A stretch of 10,184 bases of DNA from Parcubacteria group bacterium. GTDB taxonomy: Bacteria; Patescibacteriota; Minisyncoccia; JACPCQ01. Shown piece after piece: positions 1-7,234 of this stretch. Under the pieces are notes generated by a model. It had not been told where the DNA came from and did no database searches. It was given only the letters and a program-made list of their open reading frames with translations. The stretch covers positions 1-10,184 of the forward strand of contig JACPCQ010000026.1 of the NCBI GenBank assembly GCA_016179715.1, written 5' to 3'. Positions within the stretch are counted from its first letter, which is position 1. Every line of letters begins with the position of its first letter. Position numbers and translations under genes: made by a program.

Positions 1-49
1 GCTGCGGCAGGGGAACTTCGTAATTAAAACCGTTTGTCTGCCGTTGCGC

Positions 50-2704
50 CTATGTTTTCTCTGTTCTCGCCGTGTCATCCTTTTTTTCCAATGAGCCCCA
101 TCGCTTCCCCTGCTTTACCGTCACGGCAAACGGCACTTCCCCGACATGCACATCCTTCATCAAAGCGGCAACGCGCGACGCCACTTCATCCAGTATATCA
201 ACGCGCACTTCTAACAACAATTCATCGTGAATTTGCAGCAACAGCGCGGCGCGGTTTTTCCACTCTTTCTCAAGAGAGTGGTGGATGCGCGACATGGCTA
301 TTTTTATAATATCGGCGGCGGTTCCTTGTACGGGCATATTTATCGCCATGCGCTCGGCTTCCCGGGCGCGCATGATTAAAGGAGAGTGGATTTCGGGCAG
401 ATACCTCTTCCGGCCAAAAAGCGTTTGCACAAAACCGTCTTTTCGCGCGCGCGCTTTCGTTTCCTCAACAAACTTTTTCACACCAGCAAACTTATTAAAA
501 TATTCCTCAATAAAGAGTGCGGCTTCTTGTCGGGGGACGCCAAGATTTGCCGCAAGAGCATTTGCCCCCATGCCGTAAAGAATCCCGAAATTGATGATTT
601 TTGCGCGGCGACGCATCTCATAGGTAACCGCACTTTCCGCAACGGAAAAGACCAGTGCGGCGGTAGCCGTATGGATGTCTTTTCCTTCCACAAAAGCCGC
701 GCGCATTGTGTGGTCCCCGCTTAGCAGCGCCGCGATACGCAATTCTATCTGCGAATAGTCACAAGCGAGCAGACACCATCCCTCCGGCGCGTAAAATGCG
801 TTGCGAATTTCATTTCCCTCGGCAGTCCGAATGGGAATGTTTTGCAGATTGGGGTCGGTGGAAGAGAGCCGCCCGGTTACTGTACCCGTCTGCTGAAACT
901 CGGTATGAATCCTCCCGTCTTTCTCCGCCAGCCCCGGCAGTTTTTCAATGTAGGTGCTCATCAACTTGGAAAGCTCCCGGTGGCGCAAAATAAGCGGGAC
1001 GATAGCGTGCTGGTCTTTGAGCTTTGCGAGCTCGGAAAATCGCGTTGAGCGCGCTCCCCCCTTTGTCTTCCTTCCTTTTCCGGAAAGCTCCAGTGTCTCA
1101 AAGAGTACCGCGCCTAATTGTTGCGGCGAGTTGATGTTAAACGAGGCGCCGGCGAGCTTCTGTATTTTTTGCGAAATCAAAGAGAGTTCTTGGCGATGTT
1201 TTTTTGCAAGCTTGTTCAGATAGGGAACATCCAGCAATATCCCGTGTCTCTCCATGGCAGCCAGGACCGGAATTAACGGCATTTCAATATCAAAAAACAC
1301 GCGCTCCAGTTCTTGTGCGCGAAGCGACGCGAACACTTCGTCACGGCGCGTAAAAAGTATCGCCATGCGCCGAGCAATCGGAACTGTTCCAAACAGTTCC
1401 GATTGCTCGGGAAACAGCGCGCGCAACACCGCTTCTTGCGAAGAAACACCCGAACCAATAAGCCAGCCCGCAATCCAAAGGTCGGCAAAAAAAGCAGGAG
1501 AAATTTTACACGTCCAAAACACCTGATACAGCCGCTTTGCCCCGAACGCAAAGTTTTGCTCCGGTTTTAACAATAACCGTTCCAACACATCGCGGAAATC
1601 AGAAAGCGTCTCTCTATCAAAAAGCACTGCCACTGCTTTTCCGTTGCTCTTTTCGGTAATCGCTCCCACAACCTGCGTATCGCCCTCGTCAACAAACCAG
1701 AGCCGCGAGGCGTCCTTTTCCAACAGAGCGACACCGCCCTGATCCGCGCGAACGATATCTATTCCTGCCGACCCCTCCTCTTCCTGCGCGCGGGAAGTAT
1801 TATCGGATTCCGGTTTCCGAAATTCTACGCGCTGCAGCATATTCCGAAAATTCAGCTGGTCAAAAATTGCCTCAACTCGCGCGCGGTTTTCAGCCCCCTT
1901 CCAGACAGATTGCGAAAGCTCAAATCGCACCGGTGCGTCGGTACGTATCGTCGCGAGCTCCCTGCTGAAATACGCATCTTCTTCGTGCTCAGAAAGTATG
2001 CGGACAATCCGTTTGCTTATACCGGCTTTTTCAAGCATTGCCGCTCCCTTCCTAATTTCCTTGTATATCCTCTCAAGAGAACCAAAATGAGCGATTAAGG
2101 TCGTTGCTGTTTTGTCGCCAATACCGGGCACGCCGATAATATTATCCGAAGGGTCGCCCTTCAGTCCCTTAAAGTCGGGAAGTGCGGCAGGGGCAAATCC
2201 GAAGCGTTCGCGCACCGCCCTTTCATCGTAGAGCAGGGTATCTTGAATGCCCTTGCGCAGCATATAGACGCTTACCCGCTCTCCGGAAACGAGCTGTAAC
2301 GTGTCCAAATCTCCGGAGGCAATAACGATGCGCAAGTTCTTATGCGCCTTGTTCTGGGCAACGACAGTACCCAGAATATCGTCGGCTTCAAAGCCGGGGG
2401 CTTCATACATCGGTATCCCGAATGCGGAAAGCACCTCGCGGGACCGCGCAATCTGCCCAACCAAATCGCTGTCCATGGCGGGACGTGTCGCTTTGTATTG
2501 CTCGTAGGCGGCGTGCCGGAAAGTCGGCTCGGGCAGGTCGTAACATGCGGCAAGGTATTCCGGCTTAAGCTCCCGAATAATTTTAATCAGCATGCTCACG
2601 AACCCGTACACTGCCCCGGTCGGCTCGCCGGAAGCGGAAGTAAACGCCGGAAGCGCGTGGAAAGCGCGATGCAAAATCGCATGCGCGTCAAGCAACACAA
2701 GCAT
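50..2704 (-). CDS. polA: DNA polymerase I (5'-3' exonuclease plus polymerase; proofreading domain degenerate)
   Basis: Family A DNA polymerase of 884 residues, used in gap filling and RNA primer removal. The 5'-3' exonuclease spans about residues 1-290: EADD 106-109, GDLD 131-134 and GDPSDN 183-188 followed by a GVPGIGDKTA helix-hairpin-helix. The polymerase spans about 470-884: TGRLSSTDPNLQNIP at 610-624, motif A DYSQIELR 649-656, motif B with R698, K702, F706 and Y710, and motif C QIHDE 824-828. Residues 315-450 occupy the place of the 3'-5' exonuclease, but I cannot find its four acidic metal ligands, so proofreading is probably lost. The reading frame runs open to 2908, but those extra codons translate AT-rich repeat sequence. 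The start at 2704 gives MLVLLDAHAILHRAF, the normal N-terminus of the family. No clear Shine-Dalgarno is seen. The start overlaps the end of the four-helix-bundle ORF by 17 bases. I see no convincing terminator in bases 1-49. Confidence 0.97.
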   Translation of the reverse strand: MLVLLDAHAILHRAFHALPAFTSASGEPTGAVYGFVSMLIKIIRELKPEYLAACYDLPEPTFRHAAYEQYKATRPAMDSDLVGQIARSREVLSAFGIPMYEAPGFEADDILGTVVAQNKAHKNLRIVIASGDLDTLQLVSGERVSVYMLRKGIQDTLLYDERAVRERFGFAPAALPDFKGLKGDPSDNIIGVPGIGDKTATTLIAHFGSLERIYKEIRKGAAMLEKAGISKRIVRILSEHEEDAYFSRELATIRTDAPVRFELSQSVWKGAENRARVEAIFDQLNFRNMLQRVEFRKPESDNTSRAQEEEGSAGIDIVRADQGGVALLEKDASRLWFVDEGDTQVVGAITEKSNGKAVAVLFDRETLSDFRDVLERLLLKPEQNFAFGAKRLYQVFWTCKISPAFFADLWIAGWLIGSGVSSQEAVLRALFPEQSELFGTVPIARRMAILFTRRDEVFASLRAQELERVFFDIEMPLIPVLAAMERHGILLDVPYLNKLAKKHRQELSLISQKIQKLAGASFNINSPQQLGAVLFETLELSGKGRKTKGGARSTRFSELAKLKDQHAIVPLILRHRELSKLMSTYIEKLPGLAEKDGRIHTEFQQTGTVTGRLSSTDPNLQNIPIRTAEGNEIRNAFYAPEGWCLLACDYSQIELRIAALLSGDHTMRAAFVEGKDIHTATAALVFSVAESAVTYEMRRRAKIINFGILYGMGANALAANLGVPRQEAALFIEEYFNKFAGVKKFVEETKARARKDGFVQTLFGRKRYLPEIHSPLIMRAREAERMAINMPVQGTAADIIKIAMSRIHHSLEKEWKNRAALLLQIHDELLLEVRVDILDEVASRVAALMKDVHVGEVPFAVTVKQGKRWGSLEKKDDTARTEKT
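1370..1410. repeat. perfect 41-nt hairpin inside polA
   Basis: Two 19-base arms, 1370-1388 and 1392-1410, are exact reverse complements separated by the 3-base loop CCA. The element is read in frame on the minus strand as PEQSELFGTVPIAR, in the variable stretch between the remnant exonuclease domain and the polymerase domain of PolA (about residues 432-445). The hairpin has no poly-T tail on either strand, so it does not look like a terminator. A small palindromic insertion tolerated in a surface loop is the likeliest reading. Chance is unlikely for 19 perfect pairs in coding sequence. Confidence 0.9.
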
Positions 2705-3104
2705 TTTTTGCTGTTCTGGTTTGATGTGTTTTTTTATCACAAAAATCAAATAATAATAAAAAAATACCCAATAACCAAGATACAATAACCAAACAAATTT
2801 CAATAACCAATTCTTTGCGCAATGTTGCTGCATGTGCAGTAAACTCGGGGTTTGCCTCTGCGACAAGCTCCAGCCAGTGTGTGGTTTCTTTTGCTTCTTT
2901 GCGCGCAATTTTTAGCCGATGGGTAAAATCCTTCTTCCCCAACGCGTCATTTGCCTCTCGATAATTTGCTCCTATTGAGCCGGCGGAGCCGACGAGCTGT
3001 CCGGCAAGACGGCTGTTGATTGAGTCTCGCGGCAGTAGTCTGCAGAAGCGTACCGCATTCTTTGCAAACTCCGTTGTTCTCTTTTCCAAATCAAATTCGT
3101 GCAT
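2688..3104 (-). CDS. four-helix-bundle protein, S23/IVP family, with repeat-encoded C-terminus
   Basis: Residues 1 to about 98 match the family known as S23 ribosomal protein or 23S rRNA intervening-sequence protein: an N-terminal DLEKRTTEFAKNAVRFCRLLP helix, then GSAGSIGANYREANDAL at about 40-55 and KKDFTHRLKIARKEAKETTHWLEL at about 57-80. The fold is also shared with Avd of diversity-generating retroelements; its molecular role is unknown. The fourth helix of a normal member appears to be missing. From about residue 100 the frame runs through AATAACCA-type repeats and encodes a hydrophobic tail (IEICLVIVSWLLGIFLLLF) ending 17 bases inside polA. I infer that the 3' end was replaced by, or fused to, the repeat. 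The tail may be non-functional or membrane-seeking. The gene lies between tsaE and polA on the same strand. Confidence 0.8.
   Translation of the reverse strand: MHEFDLEKRTTEFAKNAVRFCRLLPRDSINSRLAGQLVGSAGSIGANYREANDALGKKDFTHRLKIARKEAKETTHWLELVAEANPEFTAHAATLRKELVIEICLVIVSWLLGIFLLLFDFCDKKTHQTRTAKNACVA
2768..2808. repeat. left inverted repeat flanking the four-helix-bundle gene
   Basis: The 29 bases at 2768-2796 are an exact reverse complement of 3174-3202. Three copies of CAATAACC lie here, at 2769-2776, 2783-2790 and 2801-2808. The repeat falls inside the 3' end of the four-helix-bundle frame (about residues 103-113) and just beyond the start of polA. Confidence 0.9.
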
Positions 3105-3115
3105 ATTCTTCGTTT

Positions 3116-3208
3116 GGTTATTGGTGTTTGGAAATTGTTATTTGTCTGGTTATTGATGATTGATTATTGGTTATTGTTTGGTTATTGTATCTTGGTTATT
3201 GGTTATTG
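3116..3208. repeat. GGTTATTG repeat cluster, right inverted repeat of the four-helix-bundle cassette
   Basis: Six copies of GGTTATTG start at 3116, 3148, 3169, 3180, 3194 and 3201. The part at 3174-3202 is the perfect 29-base inverted partner of 2768-2796. The cluster fills the gap between tsaE and the four-helix-bundle gene and supplies the last codons and stop of tsaE (residues ENNNQ). Together the two clusters bracket one small gene in opposite orientation. Confidence 0.9.
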
Positions 3209-3675
3209 TTTTCTATTGTCACCTCCCGCTCCTTTTCTCCCCTGTGCCGAAACATAACGCGCAGGCACTCATTAGGCAACAATGCCTCAACGCGCTCCGC
3301 CCATTCAATAAGTATGACCGTCTCCGGATCCGTGGCGAGCGTTTCCCACCCGAGCGCCGTAACCTCGCGCGCGTCTTGTATGCGGTACGCATCAATATGG
3401 ATAAACCGGCGGAATGCCGCCTCCTGCGGGAGCAAAAATACGCGCATCAAAATAAAGGTCGGGCTGGTAACGCGCTCGCGTACGCCAAGCTCTTTTGCAA
3501 ACCCCTGCGCAAAAGTTGTCTTGCCGCTCCCCAAGTCCCCGAAAAGCCCCACAACGAGAGCGCGGCGGGCACGCACACCGCCCTCGTTTACATAGCGCGC
3601 AACGTCGCTTCCTAATTTGCGCATCGCAATCCTTCCCCGTACAACAATCCGCCGCCCGCGAGCCTCTTTCACCAT
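3196..3675 (-). CDS. tsaE: tRNA t6A biosynthesis ATPase TsaE
   Basis: P-loop ATPase that works with TsaB and TsaD (and TsaC product) to make N6-threonylcarbamoyladenosine at position 37 of ANN-decoding tRNAs. Over 159 residues it shows Walker A GDLGSGKTT 46-54, the family blocks VTSPTFIL 69-76 and HIDAYRI 93-99, and LIEWAERVEALLP 122-134. The start at 3675 is preferred over Met18 because residues 14-32 align with the usual N-terminal helix that ends in LG..LA. A TATAAT box ends 8 bases before the ATG, so the message may be nearly leaderless. The last few residues and the stop codon lie in the GGTTATTG repeat, suggesting the native C-terminal end was altered when the repeat arrived. It is the first gene of a probable minus-strand unit with the four-helix-bundle gene and polA. 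Confidence 0.93.
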   Translation of the reverse strand: MVKEARGRRIVVRGRIAMRKLGSDVARYVNEGGVRARRALVVGLFGDLGSGKTTFAQGFAKELGVRERVTSPTFILMRVFLLPQEAAFRRFIHIDAYRIQDAREVTALGWETLATDPETVILIEWAERVEALLPNECLRVMFRHRGEKEREVTIENNNQ

Positions 3676-3683
3676 ATGCGTAT

Positions 3684-3689
3684 ATTATA
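3684..3689 (-). promoter_or_regulatory. extended -10 promoter for tsaE
   Basis: On the minus strand the sequence reads TGG followed by TATAAT, a consensus -10 box with the TGn extension. No TTGACA-like -35 is seen 17 bases further up. The expected start of transcription, 6-8 bases downstream, falls at or just before the tsaE ATG at 3675. Confidence 0.6.
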
Positions 3690-3764
3690 CCACCTGACCC
3701 GACCCATGCCCGACCCTGCGGTACACAACAACAGTCACCCTTACCACAAGCGCCGCGAAAATGC

Positions 3765-3788
3765 CGCACCGCTTGCGGTGCGTTTATT
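3765..3788. terminator. hairpin in the tsaE/DHH-like divergent spacer, terminator-like
   Basis: An 8-bp GC-rich stem (3765-3772 with 3775-3782) is followed on the plus strand by TTTATT. It lies in the 5' leader region of the gene at 3826, between divergent genes, where a simple gene-end terminator is not expected. It could be an attenuator-like leader hairpin or the end of an unseen small transcript. No other gene was found in the 3690-3825 spacer. Confidence 0.35.
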
Positions 3789-3825
3789 CATTGCCTTCCC
3801 TCCACCCCCATGCTAGGAATGGGTC

Positions 3826-4890
3826 ATGCAGCGTGCAGTGCATGATATTACACCTTTTCGTGAAGCGCGCCTGTTTGCTCTTCTGCTCGAAGAGCATCCC
3901 GATGACGCTTTGTTTTTAAGCCGCGAAGCATTGCGCAGCGCCTTGCAACAGCACGCAGGTGCGGTCATCACGCTTCCTCCGCCCAATACGCAACAGATGC
4001 AAAAATGGTCAACCCTTCTTGCCCCGCCGTTGGCTTCAGAGCTCCCGAAAACCCTGCTTTCCATAGCAAAAACAGACTGCCCCATTGAATCCATTCACTA
4101 CGACGAAACCGACGCAGCCGTCTCTATTGTCATCACTCCGTCACGCGAGCCTCTGCGCAGAGAACATATTGCGATCACCCCGCTGCTTCCCGAACCAGAC
4201 ATCGTTATCGCGTTTGCGCGTGAGGAGCGTTTGCCGCAGCGCCATCTTTCTCAATTCACCCTGCCAACAGAGGATCATATTTATCTCCTCGGCGCATCAG
4301 AGCCGGCGGCGCTTGAGGCCTACCACGCGCTCCTCGCCGCATTCCCGGAGTCGTTAAATGCCGCCGAGGTTGTTACACTGCTCCTGGCCTCTCTGCTGTC
4401 AGAAACAAAAAATCTTACGCAAAACAGGTCACAATCTCTGCTTTCCGTAAGCGCCGATCTTCTCGGCCGCGGAGCAAATATTCAGCTTGTGGAATCATTG
4501 CTTGCCGTTCCCGTTACGCAAACACAGCTGCTCGGAAGAGCGCTTGCACGCACTACGATGGATGCCGCAATCGCCTCCTCATGGACATTTCTTGCACAAA
4601 AGGATTTTGAAAAGACCGGATCTTCTCCCTCGCCAAGCGCGCTCCGCGATATTCTTTCCGAAATCACCGCGCGCTGTAAGACGGAACATTGCGCACTCCT
4701 TCTCTGGCAAGAACAAGAGGGTGTCCGCGCGATGGTACGCACGCGGCACGAAGGTCTGCGTAAGGTCCTGGCCGCCGCTTTCGCTCCCACAAGCACGTCT
4801 CCGGACGTAATGGTTTTCCATCGCTGGAAAAATTTTTCCGAAGCCGAACGGGAGCTCCGTCATACCGTACGCCTCGCGCAAAACGCGTAA
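3826..4890 (+). CDS. DHH-phosphoesterase-like protein with eroded active-site motifs
   Basis: A 354-residue soluble protein without signal peptide or membrane segment. From memory it resembles a group of CPR proteins distantly related to NrnA/RecJ-type DHH phosphoesterases. Landmarks are EHPDDALFLSREALRSAL near 22-40 where the family has PDGDA, IVITPSREPL 101-110, PDIVIAFA 124-131, a helical block 178-220 (NAAEVVTLLLASLLSETKN) and LLGRALARTTMD 235-246 with FLAQKDFEKTG 255-265. The DHH triad itself is absent (LPTEDHIYL 146-154 sits near its place), so nuclease activity is doubtful. The start ATG has AGGA eight bases upstream. It precedes pilB on the same strand, separated by 252 bases holding a palindromic element. 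The family call is moderate; a structure search would settle it. Confidence 0.55.
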   Translation: MQRAVHDITPFREARLFALLLEEHPDDALFLSREALRSALQQHAGAVITLPPPNTQQMQKWSTLLAPPLASELPKTLLSIAKTDCPIESIHYDETDAAVSIVITPSREPLRREHIAITPLLPEPDIVIAFAREERLPQRHLSQFTLPTEDHIYLLGASEPAALEAYHALLAAFPESLNAAEVVTLLLASLLSETKNLTQNRSQSLLSVSADLLGRGANIQLVESLLAVPVTQTQLLGRALARTTMDAAIASSWTFLAQKDFEKTGSSPSPSALRDILSEITARCKTEHCALLLWQEQEGVRAMVRTRHEGLRKVLAAAFAPTSTSPDVMVFHRWKNFSEAERELRHTVRLAQNA

Positions 4891-4961
4891 CAGGAAACAA
4901 GACAGCCACAGGACTCCGTGTTATCATCAGAGTAAAGCAGAAAGCGGATGCGCTGTTTATG

Positions 4962-5124
4962 TAGAACCCATCTCAAAAATCATTTCTGCTGCTATCGCAA
5001 AACTTCGGCTGCGACTTGTCAAAAAAGCCTCGCAAGATACGCTGTATATTACTCGTTTTTTTTGACCGCGTCTTGCTCGAAGTTTTGCAATCTCGCGATG
5101 AAAGCATTTTTGAGATGGGTTCTA
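4962..5124. mobile_element. 163-bp palindromic MITE-like element upstream of pilB
   Basis: The ends are perfect 19-base inverted repeats, 4962-4980 (starting TAGAACCCATCTC) and 5106-5124. Similarity continues inward imperfectly: CAAAACTTCG on the left matches CGAAGTTTTG on the right, and TCAAAAAA matches TTTTTTGA, so nearly the whole element folds into one long hairpin with a small central loop. It encodes no plausible protein. Both ends show TA, which would fit a TA target duplication of IS630/mariner type, but the palindrome makes this ambiguous. It ends 18 bases before the pilB start and probably supplies the 5' leader of pilB. Whether it is a non-autonomous transposon or a functional RNA structure cannot be told from one copy. 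Confidence 0.75.
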
Positions 5125-5142
5125 GCAACATTCCCCTGCACT

Positions 5143-6828
5143 ATGCCACAATTCAATGAAGAACAGCAAAAACGACGGCTCGAAGAACTCCGCAATAAAG
5201 AGGCCGAAGACCTCGCGCGCCTGCTGGCCGAAAAATATGACCTCCCCTATGCCGACCTCTTTCAAATGACCATTGATCTTGACGCACTGCAGACCATTTC
5301 CGAAAACGAAGCGCGAAGCGCGCACGCAGCCGCATTCCAGCGCGTCGGAAAAACACTGGACATCGCACTCACGAATCCTTCTCTTCCGGCAACCAAAGCA
5401 TTGCTGGAAAGTCTCAAAGAACATTACTCTGCAGAGCTGTTTCTTGTTTCGGAGCGCAGCTTATCTCGCGCGTGGGAACGCTACAAAGAAGTGCCCGAAT
5501 TCAAGGAAGCGCAAAGGGGGGTGATAGACATCTCTGCCGACCGGCTTGCGGAATTTGGCAATGAGATAAGAACAACCGAGGAACTTGAACGCGTTGTCGC
5601 GCCGCTCATCGCGTCCGGCGAAACGCGCAGGATTTCTACGGTGATGGAAGCTATTCTTGCCGGAGCGCTTGCGCTGGAAGCCTCCGACATACACATTGAA
5701 CCGCAAGAGGCAGACGCTCGTCTGCGTCTGCGGTTAGACGGCGTACTGCAGGAAATGCTTTCCCTGCCCAAACCTGTTTTTCAACTTGTCCTCTCGCGCA
5801 TCAAACTTATATCAGAACTCAAACTCAATATACGCGATGAAGCGCAGGACGGGCGTTTTACCGTACGCGCCGCAAAAACGGACATTGAAGTGCGTACGTC
5901 AATACTCCCGGGACCATACGGAGAGTCCGTGGTATTGCGCATACTGCATCCGAAGACCATCGCATTAACCCTGGAAGATCTCGGGCTGAACGAACAAGTG
6001 CTGCAAATCATAAACGAGCAGGCCGCTCGGCCCAACGGCATGATACTGACCACCGGCCCCACCGGCTCCGGAAAAACCACGACGCTTTACGCGTTGCTCA
6101 AACTCAAGCGTACGCCGGGCATTAAAATTATCACTATTGAAAACCCCATTGAATATCACTTGGAGGGCATCACGCAAACACAAGTAGATCGGGCAAGGCA
6201 TTACGACTTTGCCGGAGGTCTTCGCGCAATTTTGCGCCAGGACCCGGATGTGATAATGGTCGGAGAAATCCGCGATTTGGAAACTGCCCAAACTGCTTTG
6301 CACGCGGCGCTCACCGGCCATATCGTATTCTCCACACTGCATACCAACAATGCCGCCGGCACCATTCCGCGCTTGATTGACTTGGGCGTAAAACCAAATA
6401 TCATTGCGCCCGCGCTCAATGTCGCGATGGCACAGCGGCTTGTGCGGCGGCTCTGCCCGGAATGCAAAAAGGGGCGCCCGGCAACGCGCGGAGAAATTAC
6501 TTCCATAGAAAAACTCTTCACAACACTGTCCTCTTCCGTCATTCGTCCGCGCAAGCCCTATCAATTATGGGATGCCGGAACCTGTCAGACATGTAACGGT
6601 ACCGGTTACAAGGGGCGTGTCGGCATCGCAGAAGCTTTTATTATCAATGACGAAATAGAACGGCTGATCATCACACAGCCCACCGAGTCGGACATTCGTG
6701 ATGCAACCGTCCGCCAAGGCATGGTGACGATGGAACAGGACGGGGTATTTAAGGCGCTCATCGGCATCACATCGGTTGAGGAGTTGGTGCGTGTGCTGGG
6801 CGTGAAGTTAAGCGTTCTTTCAAAATAA
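5143..6828 (+). CDS. pilB: type IV pilus assembly / type II secretion ATPase (PilB/GspE family)
   Basis: Hexameric cytoplasmic ATPase that powers pilin polymerisation. The 561 residues hold an N-terminal MshEN/GspE-II-like domain (about 20-110), the SDIHIEP block 181-187, Walker A GPTGSGKTT 305-313, the Asp box TIENPIEY 331-338, Walker B with IMVGEIRD 371-378, the His box HTNNAAGTIPRL 400-411, and a four-cysteine zinc site C438, C441, C481 and C484. The zinc site and the full N-domain favour PilB/GspE over the retraction ATPase PilT. The frame is open back to 4948, but those codons translate the palindromic element. The start at 5143 (MPQFNEEQQKRRLEELRNKE) is the natural N-terminus. No Shine-Dalgarno is visible. 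No other pilus gene is in the window. Confidence 0.93.
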   Translation: MPQFNEEQQKRRLEELRNKEAEDLARLLAEKYDLPYADLFQMTIDLDALQTISENEARSAHAAAFQRVGKTLDIALTNPSLPATKALLESLKEHYSAELFLVSERSLSRAWERYKEVPEFKEAQRGVIDISADRLAEFGNEIRTTEELERVVAPLIASGETRRISTVMEAILAGALALEASDIHIEPQEADARLRLRLDGVLQEMLSLPKPVFQLVLSRIKLISELKLNIRDEAQDGRFTVRAAKTDIEVRTSILPGPYGESVVLRILHPKTIALTLEDLGLNEQVLQIINEQAARPNGMILTTGPTGSGKTTTLYALLKLKRTPGIKIITIENPIEYHLEGITQTQVDRARHYDFAGGLRAILRQDPDVIMVGEIRDLETAQTALHAALTGHIVFSTLHTNNAAGTIPRLIDLGVKPNIIAPALNVAMAQRLVRRLCPECKKGRPATRGEITSIEKLFTTLSSSVIRPRKPYQLWDAGTCQTCNGTGYKGRVGIAEAFIINDEIERLIITQPTESDIRDATVRQGMVTMEQDGVFKALIGITSVEELVRVLGVKLSVLSK

Positions 6829-6849
6829 AAACTCCGGCGGTTACCGGAG
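6821..6849 (-). terminator. intrinsic terminator of the minus-strand RNA gene
   Basis: Stem CTCCGG/CCGGAG (6832-6837 with 6844-6849) and a 6-base loop. On the minus strand it is followed by TTTTTATTTTG. The plus strand has no T-tract after the stem, so it serves transcripts arriving from 7230. Its tail overlaps the pilB stop codon. Confidence 0.8.
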
Positions 6850-7229
6850 ACAGACAGCAAAATACCAACCTTAAGTCTCTAGGCAATAGCTCTTAGCTTG
6901 GGCACCAAGAGTGAGGATCCCGATAAGGGGAACCCCAGCCTCCCCCCTCGCCCAGAACGGCACTGCGGCAGAGAGATAATTGGGCACACGCCGTATATAC
7001 ACAACAGCGCTGTTGCTCAAATGGGCCCCTCCCGCTCCGCGGCGCACTGCGCGGCCCTGTACCATACTGGGTGAGGGGGAGCCAAAGCATCCTTATTGAT
7101 GGAATCCAGGTAAAGCGTAATGCTTTCATTGCCTAGAGACTTAAGGTCGGTAATGTCAATAAAACTGAAGTGAAGTGAGGGCGGCAAGGTAAATACATCC
7201 GACATTCTGCCAGCCACCACCATATACAG
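6824..7229 (-). ncRNA. candidate structured non-coding RNA of unknown family, about 405 nt
   Basis: A consensus promoter (7235-7263) and an intrinsic terminator (6832-6849) bracket a stretch with no credible ORF. A 25-bp closing helix joins 7128-7152 to 6863-6887 (20 perfect pairs, one G-U, then 4 pairs). Inside, a second long helix joins 7067-7081 to 6940-6955 with one mismatch and one bulge. It encloses hairpins at 7023-7057 (GGGCC/GGCCC), 7002-7015 (CAACA/TGTTG) and 6957-6994 (ACGGC/GCCGT). A 5-bp stem with a 3-base loop is at 6897-6909. About 76 bases precede the closing helix. I looked for and did not find the GAGGAAAGTC core of RNase P, the tRNA-like ends and GGTTCRA of tmRNA, or the GGAAGCAGC apex of SRP RNA. 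The rod shape with a large internal bubble recalls 6S RNA, but it is longer and I see no sequence match. Confidence 0.75.
6863..7152. repeat. inverted repeat forming the closing helix of the RNA gene
   Basis: Bases 6868-6887 are the exact reverse complement of 7128-7147. Pairing extends outward to 6863 and 7152 through one G-U pair in the minus-strand RNA. Taken alone this could be the terminal repeats of a 280-bp MITE, but no flanking target duplication is seen, and the promoter and terminator just outside favour an RNA gene. Confidence 0.9.
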
Positions 7230-7234
7230 TTGCT

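Noticed and set aside
2705..2908. Longer N-terminus for polA
   Set aside because: The extra 68 codons come from AT-rich repeats and the antisense-free overlap with the four-helix-bundle gene; MLVLLDAHAILHR is the canonical start.
2768..3208. CRISPR array
   Set aside because: The repeated unit is only 8 bases, spacing is irregular, copies face both ways and no spacers of constant length exist.
3160..3615. Plus-strand ORFs across tsaE
   Set aside because: They begin in repeat sequence and run antisense to tsaE, which has clear family motifs.
4948..5142. Longer N-terminus for pilB
   Set aside because: These 65 codons translate the palindromic element and give a Cys-rich segment unlike any PilB; MPQFNEEQQ at 5143 fits the family.
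6871..7223. Short minus-strand ORFs inside the RNA gene
   Set aside because: They cross the long helices, have no family resemblance and no ribosome binding site; sequence is better explained by RNA structure.
6824..7229. RNase P RNA or tmRNA
   Set aside because: Core motifs GAGGAAAGTC, or tRNA-like ends with GGTTCRA and CCA, were not found on either strand.
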